Positions 39,030 through 48,280 of a DNA stretch of 64,000 nucleotides are shown piece by piece. Source of the stretch: Pseudomonas sp. ML2-2023-3 (lineage in GTDB: Bacteria; Pseudomonadota; Gammaproteobacteria; Pseudomonadales; Pseudomonadaceae); NCBI RefSeq assembly GCF_037055275.1, contig NZ_CP146343.1, positions 1,770,501 to 1,834,500 of the forward strand, written 5' to 3'. The position numbers and the translations under genes were made by a program. The notes beneath the pieces were generated by a model that saw nothing but the letters and a program-made list of their open reading frames with translations, did not search any database and was not told where the DNA came from. How positions within the stretch are numbered: the first letter of the stretch is position 1; each line of letters begins with the position of its first letter.

Positions 39030-39230
39030 GAAGGGCTCCAAAAGGAAATAATCACGCAGCAAGCAATGGCCGTCAGAGGTGGCCGTTGGCTGTGGGTTGT
39101 CAGTTTTACTCCCAAAAGAGCGTCGGATGAAAGCCGGTGATGGATTCTTGATCTGAATTTTCATTGCGCAAAAACACAAACGCCGCACATGCCCAAGGCA
39201 GGTGCGGCGTTTGCAGAGCGCCCCGTGGGA

Positions 39231-39440
39231 TCAGGCGCCGTGGCACTTCTTGAATTTTTTGCTGCTGCCGCACGGGCAAGGGTCGTTGCGGCCAACGTCT
39301 TTCAGTTCGTTGCGCACAGGCTCTTGAGGTGCATGGCCGCAATGCGGGCCATGTACATGACCATTGTCGTGGTCATGGGTGTGGCCATGATCATGATCGT
39401 GGTTGCAGTCGGGGCCATGAACGTGGGGTTGTTGGGTCAT
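39231..39440 (-). CDS. Small His-rich SEC-C zinc-motif protein
   Basis: A 69-residue protein. The first 40 residues are rich in His and Asp ([12 protein letters not shown]), suited to binding metal. The end is a SEC-C motif, [19 protein letters not shown], with the CxC-x8-C/H zinc site found at the SecA C-terminus. It is too short for any enzyme; a metal-binding or SecB/ribosome-contacting role is possible but not shown. It lies 7 bp after a LEA-type lipoprotein gene on the same strand. Confidence 0.8.
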   Translation of the reverse strand: MTQQPHVHGPDCNHDHDHGHTHDHDNGHVHGPHCGHAPQEPVRNELKDVGRNDPCPCGSSKKFKKCHGA

Positions 39441-39447
39441 TGCTCAA

Positions 39448-39933
39448 TCACTCTGGAATAAAATCACCGGGGATTATCTCGCCTTTACGCGTCACGTGCA
39501 CGTCGTAACCGTAGAACAGGCCGGTTTCAAGTGTGCCCTCAAACCGGTAGGGGATGGGCCGGTCGGGTGTTTCGAGCAATTTGACCAGGGGACGCACCTG
39601 TGGCCAGAGGTTGGTGCGAACCGGGATCGTGAATTCCGCCTGGCTGTTGGGTTCCACGCTGAACCAGTGTTCTCGTTCACCTTCAGTGAGTTTTATCGTG
39701 CCCAGGTACACGGTATAGCTCAGGCCCCGCACGGTGAGTGTGGAGTCATTGGGGTTATCGATCATGAAATGCAGCTTGAAGCGTTGTTCCAGTAATTTGG
39801 CCTGAACCAGTTCAACCCTGACCAGGCGTACGTCCGGGTCCTTGTCTGCGGAGTCAAACCAGGAGACGCATCCCGACAGCATCAGGACCATCGCCAGGGC
39901 AGTTGCTTTTATTATTCGAGCCCGAGCATCCAT
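39448..39933 (-). CDS. LEA type 2 (WHy-domain) lipoprotein
   Basis: A 161-residue protein with a lipoprotein signal (lipobox LSGC, Cys22) and a single WHy/LEA14-like immunoglobulin-fold domain (LHFMIDNPNDSTLTVRGLSY). The family is associated with desiccation and stress tolerance; in bacteria the role is not defined. It probably sits in the outer membrane facing the periplasm. It is followed at 7 bp by the His-rich SEC-C gene. Confidence 0.85.
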   Translation of the reverse strand: MDARARIIKATALAMVLMLSGCVSWFDSADKDPDVRLVRVELVQAKLLEQRFKLHFMIDNPNDSTLTVRGLSYTVYLGTIKLTEGEREHWFSVEPNSQAEFTIPVRTNLWPQVRPLVKLLETPDRPIPYRFEGTLETGLFYGYDVHVTRKGEIIPGDFIPE

Positions 39934-39967
39934 TCCTTACCCCTCAAAGTGCCAGAATCCGGTCAGC

Positions 39968-40444
39968 CTATTGACTGAAAAAGCCGGCACAGCATTTTTT
40001 GAATTTAAGGCCGCTGGTGCATGGGCATGCATCGTTGCGCCCAACCTTCAGCGGTACCGTGGGGTCGATGAAATACCAGCGGCCACAGCTTTGTACAAAT
40101 GACGAGCGCTCGCGGTGGCTGTGCTCACCGTTGGCGTCATGCCAGCGTGCAGTAAAGGTCACAAATGCATGTTCAGGCTGACCGCCGAACACTTCGCTGC
40201 CTTCGACCGTCAGGCCCAGCCAGGTACTTTGCGCGCTCCAGTCGGCAATGGACAGCCGATCGAGCCCGGCCTGCTGCACGGGCAAGGTGGTCGCGACCAG
40301 ATAGTCGATCAGTCCCAGCACATAGGCGCTGTAACGCGAGCGCATCAGTGTTTCGGCGCTTGGGGCCGGATGACCGTCGTGATAGTGCCCGCAGCAGGCG
40401 TCCAGAAGGTTGCCGCTGCCACAGGGGCAAATGGATGTACTCAT
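39968..40444 (-). CDS. YchJ-family protein (UPF0225, SEC-C motifs)
   Basis: A 158-residue protein with two SEC-C zinc motifs, one at each end ([14 protein letters not shown] and [13 protein letters not shown]), around an NTF2-like central domain. It is conserved in gamma-proteobacteria; the function is unknown. The start [11 protein letters not shown] is conserved, while the frame is open 8 codons earlier. It overlaps no neighbour but is only 4 bp from the preceding gene. Confidence 0.88.
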   Translation of the reverse strand: MSTSICPCGSGNLLDACCGHYHDGHPAPSAETLMRSRYSAYVLGLIDYLVATTLPVQQAGLDRLSIADWSAQSTWLGLTVEGSEVFGGQPEHAFVTFTARWHDANGEHSHRERSSFVQSCGRWYFIDPTVPLKVGRNDACPCTSGLKFKKCCAGFFSQ

Positions 40445-40448
40445 CGGG

Positions 40449-40946
40449 TTACCACCAATACTTGCCAAAATTTTCCGGATTGGCCCAAAACCTGGCGTTG
40501 AGCCAGTCGGGTACTTGTTTGTACTCGCGCAGATCGTAAGTGAAAAGAGTCAGTACCTGCTCGTCACGCTGAAAGCGCTCATTACTTTGCAGGGCGAGTG
40601 CGAAAAAATCGGTTTCTTTCCAGTCGCAGGCCGTCAGGTCCACCAGCACGGCGATGCGGCTGGCATTGAGGTTGCGAATCCCTCCCAACAGCTCCAGACC
40701 TGTGCGTTTGGGCAGGTGTTCCAGGCAATCGATCACCAGGGCGAGGTCAAAGCGCTGTGCGCCAAGGTCCTGGGGCAGTGGGCCGGGCGCTGCGTGAGCG
40801 ACCAGTGCCTGAGGGTGCGCAGCCTGAAAAGCGGCCAGTGCCGGGAAGCTGCTGGCGCCGACCACGAGCAAGCGTTGCGGCGCATAACGATCAAGCAGTG
40901 CTGCCAGCGCTTGCTGGGGCGTGCGTGTAGAAATACCGAGCGTCAT
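40449..40946 (-). CDS. DUF6231-like, methyltransferase-fold hypothetical protein
   Basis: A 165-residue protein. [11 protein letters not shown] and [13 protein letters not shown] resemble motifs I and IV of class I SAM-dependent methyltransferases, but motif I is not a full GxGxG. The C-terminus is rich in Trp, Asn and Phe ([13 protein letters not shown]). It is a conserved Pseudomonas family without known function, and is the likely first gene of the YchJ-LEA-SEC-C run on this strand. Confidence 0.65.
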   Translation of the reverse strand: MTLGISTRTPQQALAALLDRYAPQRLLVVGASSFPALAAFQAAHPQALVAHAAPGPLPQDLGAQRFDLALVIDCLEHLPKRTGLELLGGIRNLNASRIAVLVDLTACDWKETDFFALALQSNERFQRDEQVLTLFTYDLREYKQVPDWLNARFWANPENFGKYWW

Positions 40947-41092
40947 CGAAAGTCCTCACTTAGAGCGTCCAAGACTAGCCTGCGCGAGCCTTGCGGCCTA
41001 GGGGTGCTGTCACGATGCTGGCGCATACCCCAACCGAGGTCTTTACTTTGCGGTGCATCGGCCAGACGCCGACCCTCAGGAGTGATCCCCTT

Positions 41093-41785
41093 ATGAGCCT
41101 CATCAGAACAGCGTTACCTTTGGTTGTTCTCACCAGTGTTTTAACGGGCTGTGCCGGGTTGCAGAAAACCGATTGGCCCACCTGTGCCGCCGTCGGGGGT
41201 GTGGGCGGGGCGGCGTTGGGCGCGATAAACAGTTCAGCCTGGGCCGGGGGCGGTGCCCTGTTCGGCGCGGGCATGGCTGCCGCTTATTGCTGGGTTCACG
41301 GCGATGGCGATGCGGATGGCGATGGTGTACTGGATAGTCGCGACAAGTGCCCTGACACACCCAAGGGCGTGAAAGTCGATGACGTGGGCTGTCCGATTGT
41401 GGCCGTGGTTGTGGTGCAGGAAGTGGTCGTGGTCAAGGAAGAAGCGATTGTGGTGCGTGATGTGAATTTCGAATTCAACTCCGCCAAACTGACCGCGTCC
41501 GACAAGGACAAGCTCAATGTGATTGCTGCCCGCCTGAAAAAAGACGCAGCCAATGCGCAGCTCAAGGTCACCGGCTACACCGACAGCGTGGGTAATGAGG
41601 CATACAACCTCAAGCTGTCCAAACAGCGTGCGCAGTCAGTGGTCGAGTACTTGATCGAAAGCGGCGTGCCGCGCAGTCAGTTTGTCTCTGTGGCAGGTGC
41701 CGGCGAGGCGAACCCGATTGCCAGTAACCAGACCCCTGAAGGTCGGGCCCAAAACAGACGTACCGAGATCCTGATCGTTCGCTGA
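41093..41785 (+). CDS. OmpA-family lipoprotein
   Basis: A 230-residue protein. Lipobox LTGC at the N-terminus is followed by a Gly/Ala-rich glycine-zipper-like segment, a single calcium-binding thrombospondin type 3 motif (DGDADGDGVLDSRDKCPDTP), a Val-rich strand and a C-terminal OmpA peptidoglycan-binding domain (VTGYTDSVGN, LSKQRAQSV). It probably links outer membrane and cell wall. AGGAG lies upstream of the ATG; the frame is open 34 codons earlier. Confidence 0.88.
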   Translation: MSLIRTALPLVVLTSVLTGCAGLQKTDWPTCAAVGGVGGAALGAINSSAWAGGGALFGAGMAAAYCWVHGDGDADGDGVLDSRDKCPDTPKGVKVDDVGCPIVAVVVVQEVVVVKEEAIVVRDVNFEFNSAKLTASDKDKLNVIAARLKKDAANAQLKVTGYTDSVGNEAYNLKLSKQRAQSVVEYLIESGVPRSQFVSVAGAGEANPIASNQTPEGRAQNRRTEILIVR

Positions 41786-41923
41786 GCAGGCACCGGGTAC
41801 TGAGGTTCGCCGCAGGTTTGATCACCAGGGTCAATTCTGCGGCGAAACTTTTTGTAAAGGTATCTGGCGCCGTGCTCCTGCAAGCCGTTACTGTGCGTCC
41901 AAAGAAAATCTGAAGGCGGATGT

Positions 41924-42193
41924 ATGAAGATGCTTTGGGGGCTGGGTAAGGCATTGACGCTGGTGTTTTGGGGCGTGGTACTGATCAACCTGTACGATCC
42001 CTTGATCTACCCGTTCGATGTGTTGATTAACGCTGCTGGCAGTCTGTTGCTGCTGACCCACGCGCTTGAAATGCTGCTGTTCAAAGCCCGTCTGCAAGAC
42101 CGGCCCCATCCCTGGCGTGATCGCCTGCTGATTATTGTGCTTGGAATTTTCCACGCCTACACCCTTGCTGAGCGAGAGCCCCGTCATGCGTAA
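41924..42193 (+). CDS. DUF1145-family membrane protein
   Basis: An 89-residue protein with two to three membrane helices (TLVFWGVVLINLYDPLIYPF and a second around LLLLTHALEML). It belongs to the small DUF1145 family, whose function is unknown. Its stop overlaps the start of the collagen-like gene by 8 bases, so the two are co-translated. Confidence 0.8.
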   Translation: MKMLWGLGKALTLVFWGVVLINLYDPLIYPFDVLINAAGSLLLLTHALEMLLFKARLQDRPHPWRDRLLIIVLGIFHAYTLAEREPRHA

Positions 42194-42944
42194 GTTATGT
42201 TTGCTGGCTGTCCTGTGCAGCCCTTTTGCCCATGCTGACGTGGTACTGGTTGAAGCCAACTCGCTGATGCGCCTGCCCGCCAACGCCAGCGTGTTGCACC
42301 TGGAAAAACTCGACGTTGCAGATTACGGCACGTTATTGATTCCGGCCGGTGTCACTCAGGTCAACATCGACCAACTGCATTTGGGCCGCGAGGCGCGCAT
42401 CACCCTCGTGCCAGCCGAACGCGGCATAGAGCTGCGGGTGGTCCGTGCCGAACTGGGCGAAGGCAGCCAGATCAATGCCCGCGGTGCCGCAGGCACCTTC
42501 GAAAAGCCGGCACGGCCAGCACGGGACCTGAGCCTGCGCATCGAGTCACTGCAAGCGCCGCAACTGTCCATCGACGCCCGTGGTGGTACGGGGGCGCCGG
42601 GTTTTGTCGGGCTGGATGGCGGCAACGGTGAAAATCCGGGTTGTACCTGGGGTTCGGCGGGCTCAGGTGCCAATGGCGACAACGGTGGCAATGGCCAGCC
42701 GGGTGCAGCAGGGGGGCAGGTGCGGGTCGAACTGCCTCGTGACTACCCAGGCGAGCAGATCAGCGTGCGGGTAGACGGTGGTGCGGGTGGCAAGCCCGGG
42801 GAAGCCGGACGCCCGGGCTCAGGCGGTAAATCCAAGGGTTGCATCGTGTACCGCACGGACGGCGGCAAATCGGGCCGTCCCGGTCTGGCCGGGCAGCCGG
42901 GTGAAGCGGGTACAGCGGGCGCGGTGACTCTTCAGCGGCTGTAA
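42186..42944 (+). CDS. Secreted collagen-like protein
   Basis: A 252-residue exported protein with a signal peptide ending FAHA. Residues 20-130 look like a beta-rich head; from about 135 on, Gly-X-Y triplets dominate (for example GTGAPGFVGLDGGNGENPG and GKPGEAGRPGSGG). Two Cys residues interrupt the triplets. The function is unknown; adhesion or matrix interaction is a guess. The gene overlaps the DUF1145 gene by 8 bases, which also fixes the start at 42186. A hairpin follows. Confidence 0.75.
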   Translation: MRKLCLLAVLCSPFAHADVVLVEANSLMRLPANASVLHLEKLDVADYGTLLIPAGVTQVNIDQLHLGREARITLVPAERGIELRVVRAELGEGSQINARGAAGTFEKPARPARDLSLRIESLQAPQLSIDARGGTGAPGFVGLDGGNGENPGCTWGSAGSGANGDNGGNGQPGAAGGQVRVELPRDYPGEQISVRVDGGAGGKPGEAGRPGSGGKSKGCIVYRTDGGKSGRPGLAGQPGEAGTAGAVTLQRL

Positions 42945-42956
42945 TCCAGGCAGATT

Positions 42957-42978
42957 GTGGGAGCAAGCCTGCTCCCAC
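42957..42978. terminator. Hairpin (REP-like) after the collagen-like gene
   Basis: GTGGGAGCA-AGCC-TGCTCCCAC, a perfect 9-bp stem 12 nt after the stop codon. The same core occurs in Pseudomonas REP units, so this may be a single REP copy acting as a terminator between convergent genes. Confidence 0.55.
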
Positions 42979-43002
42979 ACACTTCGAAGTTAACCGTCAG
43001 AC

Positions 43003-43467
43003 TCAGAAACCCGGCCGTGCCGCCGCAATGGCCACCAGTGCCAGGCCCACAAGCAGGTTGCACCCCACCAGTCGCCGGATCCGGCCCATCACCGCTGCGC
43101 CTTCTGCCCACGCCTGGGTCTCTACGGCCTTGCGCAATTCAGGCAATTGCAGCGACTGGATCCGGATAAACAGCGCCACCATCACGATGTACAGCCCCAT
43201 CATGATCTGTACGTAGCGCGGAGCCGTTTCAAAACCGTTGAAGCGCATCTGCAGCAGGCCGACACCGCTGATCGGCAAAATCACCACCGCGACCCATACC
43301 CAGACAAAAAAACGTTGAAACACTTCAACCCACAGTTTTAACCGCGCAGGGCCTTCCAGGGCTGCGATTGCCGCCGGGCGCAGGATCATCCAGGCGAAAA
43401 ACATGCCGCCCACCCAGATCAGGGCGGCCAATACATGCAGGCTGTAGGCGAGGGCAAAGGCGGTCAT
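43003..43467 (-). CDS. CopD-family membrane protein
   Basis: A 154-residue protein with four hydrophobic helices and the pattern of the CopD/YcnJ-type copper-resistance membrane domain: an early His in YSLHVLAALIWVGGMFFAW and a central PISGVGLLQM. The family is proposed to move copper or haem electrons across the inner membrane. No copC is next to it, so copper import is not certain. Confidence 0.8.
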   Translation of the reverse strand: MTAFALAYSLHVLAALIWVGGMFFAWMILRPAAIAALEGPARLKLWVEVFQRFFVWVWVAVVILPISGVGLLQMRFNGFETAPRYVQIMMGLYIVMVALFIRIQSLQLPELRKAVETQAWAEGAAVMGRIRRLVGCNLLVGLALVAIAAARPGF

Positions 43468-43565
43468 TGGGGTACTCCGTTCGGCGCGGGATGAATTAGC
43501 GGGGTATGATAGCGGCCATTCGAACCACTGAAAATTTATCCAGCGTTTCTTGCGCCCGAAGAATC

Positions 43566-45710
43566 ATGATTAGTACCGAACTCAAAACCCAGATCCAGGG
43601 CGCTTATTCGCGTTTTCTCGAATCCAAAAGCCTTAAGCCCCGTTACGGCCAGCGTTTGATGATCGCTGAAGTGGCCAAGGTGCTGGGTGATATCGACACC
43701 GACGAAGAGAACCACCGCAGTGGCGATCCGGCTGTGGTCGCTGTAGAAGCGGGCACCGGCACCGGTAAAACCGTGGCCTATTGCCTGGCGGCCATTCCAG
43801 TGGCCAAGGCGGCAGGCAAGCGACTGGTAGTCGCCACCGCCACCGTCGCGCTGCAAGAGCAGATCGTCTACAAGGACCTGCCGGACCTGATGCGCAACAG
43901 CGGGCTGAATTTTACCTTCGCGCTGGCCAAGGGGCGTGGCCGCTACATGTGTCTGTCCAAACTCGACATGCTGCTGCAAGAGGGCCACGCGCAAACCGCG
44001 ACGGCGCAGCTGTTCGAAGAAGAAGGCTTCAAGATCGAAGTCGATGAGGCCAGCCAGAAGCTGTTCACCAGTATGATTGAAAAACTGGCCGGCAATAAAT
44101 GGGACGGCGACCGCGACAGCTGGCCCCAGGCGCTGGAAGACCAGGACTGGGCACGCCTGACCACCGATCACAGTCAATGCACCAACCGTCATTGCCCCAA
44201 CTTCGGACAGTGCGCCTTTTACAAGGCCCGCGAAGGCATGAGCAAGGTGGACGTCATTGTCACCAACCACGACATGGTCCTGGCTGACCTCGCCCTGGGT
44301 GGTGGCGCTGTATTGCCTGACCCCCGAGACACGGTCTACGTGTTCGACGAAGGTCATCACCTGCCAGACAAGGCTATTGGCCATTTCGCCCATTACACCC
44401 GTTTGCGTTCAACAGCCGACTGGCTGGAGCAAACCGCCAAAAACCTCACCAAACTGCTTGCCCAGCACCCATTGCCGGGCGACCTGGGCCGTTTGCTGGA
44501 GCAAGTGCCGGAGCTGGCCAAAGAGATCAAGGCCCAGCAACAGTTCATGTTCGCGGCGTGTGAGCAAATTGCGGACTTTAAAGTGGGTGAAGAGCCAGAG
44601 GGCCGCGAGCGTCCCCGCCACCGCTTTATCGGCGGGTTGATTCCCGATCACATGCGTGAAATGGGTATCGAACTGAAAAAAGGCTTCTCGCGCCTGACGG
44701 ATCTGTTCACCCGCCTGACCGAAATCCTCAAGGACGGCATGGACGGTGAGGTCAATATCGGCATCACCAGCAACCAGGCTGAAGAGTGGTATCCGCTGTT
44801 TGGCAGCTTGCTGTCCCGTGCCCAAGGCAACTGGGAATTGTGGACTGCCTTTACCGTCGAAGACCCTGAAGACAACCCGCCAATGGCGCGCTGGCTGACC
44901 CTGGCTGAAAGCGGTTCGCTGTTTGATATCGAGGTCAATGCCAGCCCCATCCTTGCCGCTGAAATGCTGCGTCGCAACCTGTGGAACGTGGCTTACGGCG
45001 TCCTGGTGACATCGGCCACCCTGACGGCACTGGGCACGTTCGACCGTTTCCGCATGCGCGCAGGCCTGCCGAAAGCCGCCGTTACCGCCGTGGTGCCAAG
45101 CCCCTTCCATCACGCGGATGCGGGCGTTTTGCGGGTGCCGGACCTTAAAGCCGATCCGCGTGACGCGACGGCCCATACGGCGGCGATCATTCGTGAGCTG
45201 CCGGCACTGGTCGAAGGTTCGCGGGGCACCCTGGTGCTGTTTTCATCGCGCAAGCAAATGCAGGACGTGTTCGACGGCCTGGAGCGGGACTGGCGCAAGC
45301 AAGTGTTTATCCAGGGCAACCTGTCCAAGCAGGAAACCCTCAATAAACACAAGGCCCGGGTCGACGGTGGAGATTCCAGCGTACTGTTTGGCCTGGCCAG
45401 CTTTGCCGAGGGTGTGGACTTGCCCGGCGCCTATTGCGAGCACGTGGTCATCGCCAAAATCCCGTTCTCCGTGCCCGATGATCCCGTCGAGGCGGCGCTG
45501 GCGGAGTGGATCGAAGCCCGTGGCGGTAATCCCTTCATGGAGATCTCGGTGCCCGACGCTTCGCTGAAGCTGGTGCAGGCTTGCGGGCGGCTGCTGCGAA
45601 CCGAACAAGATCGCGGCACGATCACTTTGCTGGACCGGCGACTGGTCACCCAGCGCTACGGCAAAGCCATCCTTAATGCATTGCCGCCTTTCAGGCGCGA
45701 AATTTCTTAA
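43566..45710 (+). CDS. dinG: ATP-dependent DNA helicase DinG
   Basis: A 714-residue XPD-like superfamily 2 helicase with 5'-3' polarity, active on R-loops and forked DNA. Walker A is EAGTGTGKT, Walker B is the DEGH box (VFDEGHHLPD), and the iron-sulfur cluster Cys residues are in MCLSK and CTNRHCPNFGQC. Motif VI is in VQACGRLLRT. The start MISTELKTQIQGAY is the family N-terminus; the frame is open 20 codons further up. Length is normal. Confidence 0.95.
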   Translation: MISTELKTQIQGAYSRFLESKSLKPRYGQRLMIAEVAKVLGDIDTDEENHRSGDPAVVAVEAGTGTGKTVAYCLAAIPVAKAAGKRLVVATATVALQEQIVYKDLPDLMRNSGLNFTFALAKGRGRYMCLSKLDMLLQEGHAQTATAQLFEEEGFKIEVDEASQKLFTSMIEKLAGNKWDGDRDSWPQALEDQDWARLTTDHSQCTNRHCPNFGQCAFYKAREGMSKVDVIVTNHDMVLADLALGGGAVLPDPRDTVYVFDEGHHLPDKAIGHFAHYTRLRSTADWLEQTAKNLTKLLAQHPLPGDLGRLLEQVPELAKEIKAQQQFMFAACEQIADFKVGEEPEGRERPRHRFIGGLIPDHMREMGIELKKGFSRLTDLFTRLTEILKDGMDGEVNIGITSNQAEEWYPLFGSLLSRAQGNWELWTAFTVEDPEDNPPMARWLTLAESGSLFDIEVNASPILAAEMLRRNLWNVAYGVLVTSATLTALGTFDRFRMRAGLPKAAVTAVVPSPFHHADAGVLRVPDLKADPRDATAHTAAIIRELPALVEGSRGTLVLFSSRKQMQDVFDGLERDWRKQVFIQGNLSKQETLNKHKARVDGGDSSVLFGLASFAEGVDLPGAYCEHVVIAKIPFSVPDDPVEAALAEWIEARGGNPFMEISVPDASLKLVQACGRLLRTEQDRGTITLLDRRLVTQRYGKAILNALPPFRREIS

Positions 45711-45805
45711 GTGCGAGTCGGCGTTATTGCCGACTTTGCTGTCTATGCTTTGACCTTCACCACCTCACAGGCCCGTTTTCGGCCGTTTGGGAGAGCCAGA
45801 TCCAT

Positions 45806-48169
45806 ATGATTCGCCGTTCGCTGTCTGCTGTTTTTGCGTTGCTGGTTACGACCCCGCTGTTGGCGGCGCCTGCCGGTCAACAAACCCTGTTCAATTTCGT
45901 TCGCCCGGCAGATGTGGTGCAAGTGGCGACTACGGATGCGAGCTTGCCGCAATACAATGCGGAGCAAACGGCGGAAGGCGAAGTGCTGCGCCGCGTGATC
46001 TTCAACCCGGCCGCCGCGCCGAGCCTGCGGTTGACCCCGCAAACCGGAGTATGGGACTGGTCCCAGTCGGGGATGATGACCCTGCGCATCCAGAATGCGA
46101 TGAACTGGGCGCTGACCCTGGACGTGACCGTGCAGAGCAGTAACGGCCAAACCCTGACCAGCCGTGTCGCACTGCCAGCAGGCCCGGCGCAGACTCTGCT
46201 GTTGCCATTGAAGGCCAATTCGCCTCGCAGCCAGGGCATGCGAGCCGGCCCGCCAATGCCGATGACAGTCGATGGCCAGCGCATCTTGCTGGCCGCCAGC
46301 ACGGGTGACATCGATCTGAGCCAAGTGGTCTCGGTGAGCCTGTCGATCCCGCAACCGGCTGCTGCGCAAAGCATTCTGCTGGAGCGCTTCGGGGTGCAGG
46401 ACGGTGAGGGCGTGATCAAAGCTGTTTATGGCTCGATCGTCGATGGCTACGGCCAGTCGACCCGTGCCAAATGGCCGGAGCGTGTGGCTAACGACGAGCA
46501 GCTCAAGGCGGCGGCAGCCAAGGAACAGCAACAACTCAAGGGCTGGCTGGCCGGACGTGCCGACCAGGATAAATATGGCGGCTGGCTCAAGGGACCAGGG
46601 TTTGAGGCGACCGGTTTTTTCCGCACCGAAAAACGTAACGGACGCTGGAACCTGATCACCCCCGAAGGTCATCCCTTTTACTCCCTGGGCCTGAACGCCG
46701 TGACGGCCAACGACAGCCAGACCTACGTCGCAGGCCGTGAGTGGATGTTCACCGACTTGCCCAAGGACGGCGCTGCGCTGGCCAGCTATTACGGTACCGC
46801 GGACAACAACAGCGGCAATGCGTCCACTCAGGGCAGGGGCTTCAACGCAGGTCGCTGGTACAACTTCTACGGTGCCAACCTGCAACGGATCTACGGCGAA
46901 CCTTGCCCACCGGTAAAAGCCGAGCTAAAAACCGAGCCGGGCAGCACACCCGCCATTCCTTGTGCGCCTGAGGCCTTCGATGCCAAGCGCTGGCAAACCC
47001 ATACCCTGGATCGACTGCAAGCCTGGGGGTTCAACACCATCGGCAACTGGAGCGACCCGCAGTTGGGCCTCAATGATCGCGTGCCGTATACCTTGCCGCT
47101 GTCGATTGTGGGTGACTACACCAGCATCAGTACCGGCGCCGACTGGTGGGGCGGCATGCCCGACCCGTTCGACCCGCGCTTTGCAATGGCCACCGAGCGC
47201 GCCGTGGCCATTGCTGCCCGTGACCATCGTGACGACCCGTGGTTGATCGGCTATTTCGCCGACAACGAACTGGCGTGGGCAGGCCCGGGTGATGATCCGA
47301 AATCCCGTTATGCGTTAGCCCTCGGCACGCTGCGCATGACCACCGACGCACCGGCCAAGCGCGCATTCCTCAAGCAATTGCGGGACAAGTACCGCAACCA
47401 GCAGGGCCTGTCCAAGGCCTGGGGTGTGGATATTCCGGCGTGGGAGCTCATGGAAGACCCGGGCTTCGAGGCGCCTTTGCCTAACGCCGAACACCCGGAA
47501 ATCGAAGCCGATTACCAGTATTTCCAGAAAGTCTTCGCCGACACCTACTTCAAGACCATTGCTGACTCGCTGAAATGGCATGCCCCCAATCACTTGCTGC
47601 TGGGCGGGCGTTTCGCCGTCAGCACGCCAGAGGCCGTGGCATCCTGCGCCAAGTACTGCGATGTGCTGAGTTTCAACCTCTACACCCTGCAACCGCAGGA
47701 CGGTTATGATTTTGCCAAGCTGCGCGAACTGGATAAACCGGTGATGATCACCGAGTTCAACTTTGGCTCCCGTGACCGCGGCCCGTTCTGGGGCGGCGTC
47801 ACCGAAGTGGCCAACGAAGAGGCTCGTGGTCCGGCCTACAGCAAGTTCCTCAAACAGGCCGTGGCCGAGCCATCGATTGTCGGTGTGCACTGGTTCCAGT
47901 ACCTGGACCAGCCGGTAACCGGTCGCCTGCTGGATGGCGAAAACGGTCACTTCGGCATGATCGGTATCACCGATTTGCCGTTTACCGGATTTGTCGACAG
48001 CGTACGCAAGTCCAACCTGCAAGCCCTCGACCAGTTGGGCCAGGAAGCGGCCAAAGCCCGGGCCGAGGAAGAAAAAGCCGCCAAGGCCCCCGTGCATGCA
48101 ACCGACGACGGCAGCGGCGGACGCTCTGGCACAGGGCATGCGGGCGGTCATTCCGGCAAAGGTCACTGA
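45806..48169 (+). CDS. Agarase-like glycoside hydrolase (exported)
   Basis: A 787-residue protein with a signal peptide (LLVTTPLLAAPAG). An N-terminal beta-sandwich of roughly 200 residues leads to a TIM-barrel with LITPEGHPFYSLGLNAV, TIGNWSD, YFADNELAW (probable acid/base Glu) and MITEFNFGSRDRG (probable nucleophile Glu), as in GH50/GH42-type beta-galactanases and agarases. The C-terminus is a low-complexity Ala/Glu then Gly/His tail. The real substrate is unknown; Pseudomonas is not known for agar use, so a polysaccharide of its own or of a host is more likely. Confidence 0.78.
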   Translation: MIRRSLSAVFALLVTTPLLAAPAGQQTLFNFVRPADVVQVATTDASLPQYNAEQTAEGEVLRRVIFNPAAAPSLRLTPQTGVWDWSQSGMMTLRIQNAMNWALTLDVTVQSSNGQTLTSRVALPAGPAQTLLLPLKANSPRSQGMRAGPPMPMTVDGQRILLAASTGDIDLSQVVSVSLSIPQPAAAQSILLERFGVQDGEGVIKAVYGSIVDGYGQSTRAKWPERVANDEQLKAAAAKEQQQLKGWLAGRADQDKYGGWLKGPGFEATGFFRTEKRNGRWNLITPEGHPFYSLGLNAVTANDSQTYVAGREWMFTDLPKDGAALASYYGTADNNSGNASTQGRGFNAGRWYNFYGANLQRIYGEPCPPVKAELKTEPGSTPAIPCAPEAFDAKRWQTHTLDRLQAWGFNTIGNWSDPQLGLNDRVPYTLPLSIVGDYTSISTGADWWGGMPDPFDPRFAMATERAVAIAARDHRDDPWLIGYFADNELAWAGPGDDPKSRYALALGTLRMTTDAPAKRAFLKQLRDKYRNQQGLSKAWGVDIPAWELMEDPGFEAPLPNAEHPEIEADYQYFQKVFADTYFKTIADSLKWHAPNHLLLGGRFAVSTPEAVASCAKYCDVLSFNLYTLQPQDGYDFAKLRELDKPVMITEFNFGSRDRGPFWGGVTEVANEEARGPAYSKFLKQAVAEPSIVGVHWFQYLDQPVTGRLLDGENGHFGMIGITDLPFTGFVDSVRKSNLQALDQLGQEAAKARAEEEKAAKAPVHATDDGSGGRSGTGHAGGHSGKGH

Positions 48170-48280
48170 GAGGTCAAACCCGATGGGCGGCGAAGTATTT
48201 CATCGCCCTGAAGGGTTTCTACCTGTTCAATTCCCACTTTAAAACTAAGGTCCTTCACTCAACTGAATGGAGTCTTGGTC

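Noticed and set aside
45743..46885. 380-codon open frame opposite the glycoside hydrolase
   Set aside because: Antisense to a gene with a signal peptide and catalytic motifs; composition is typical of a shadow frame.
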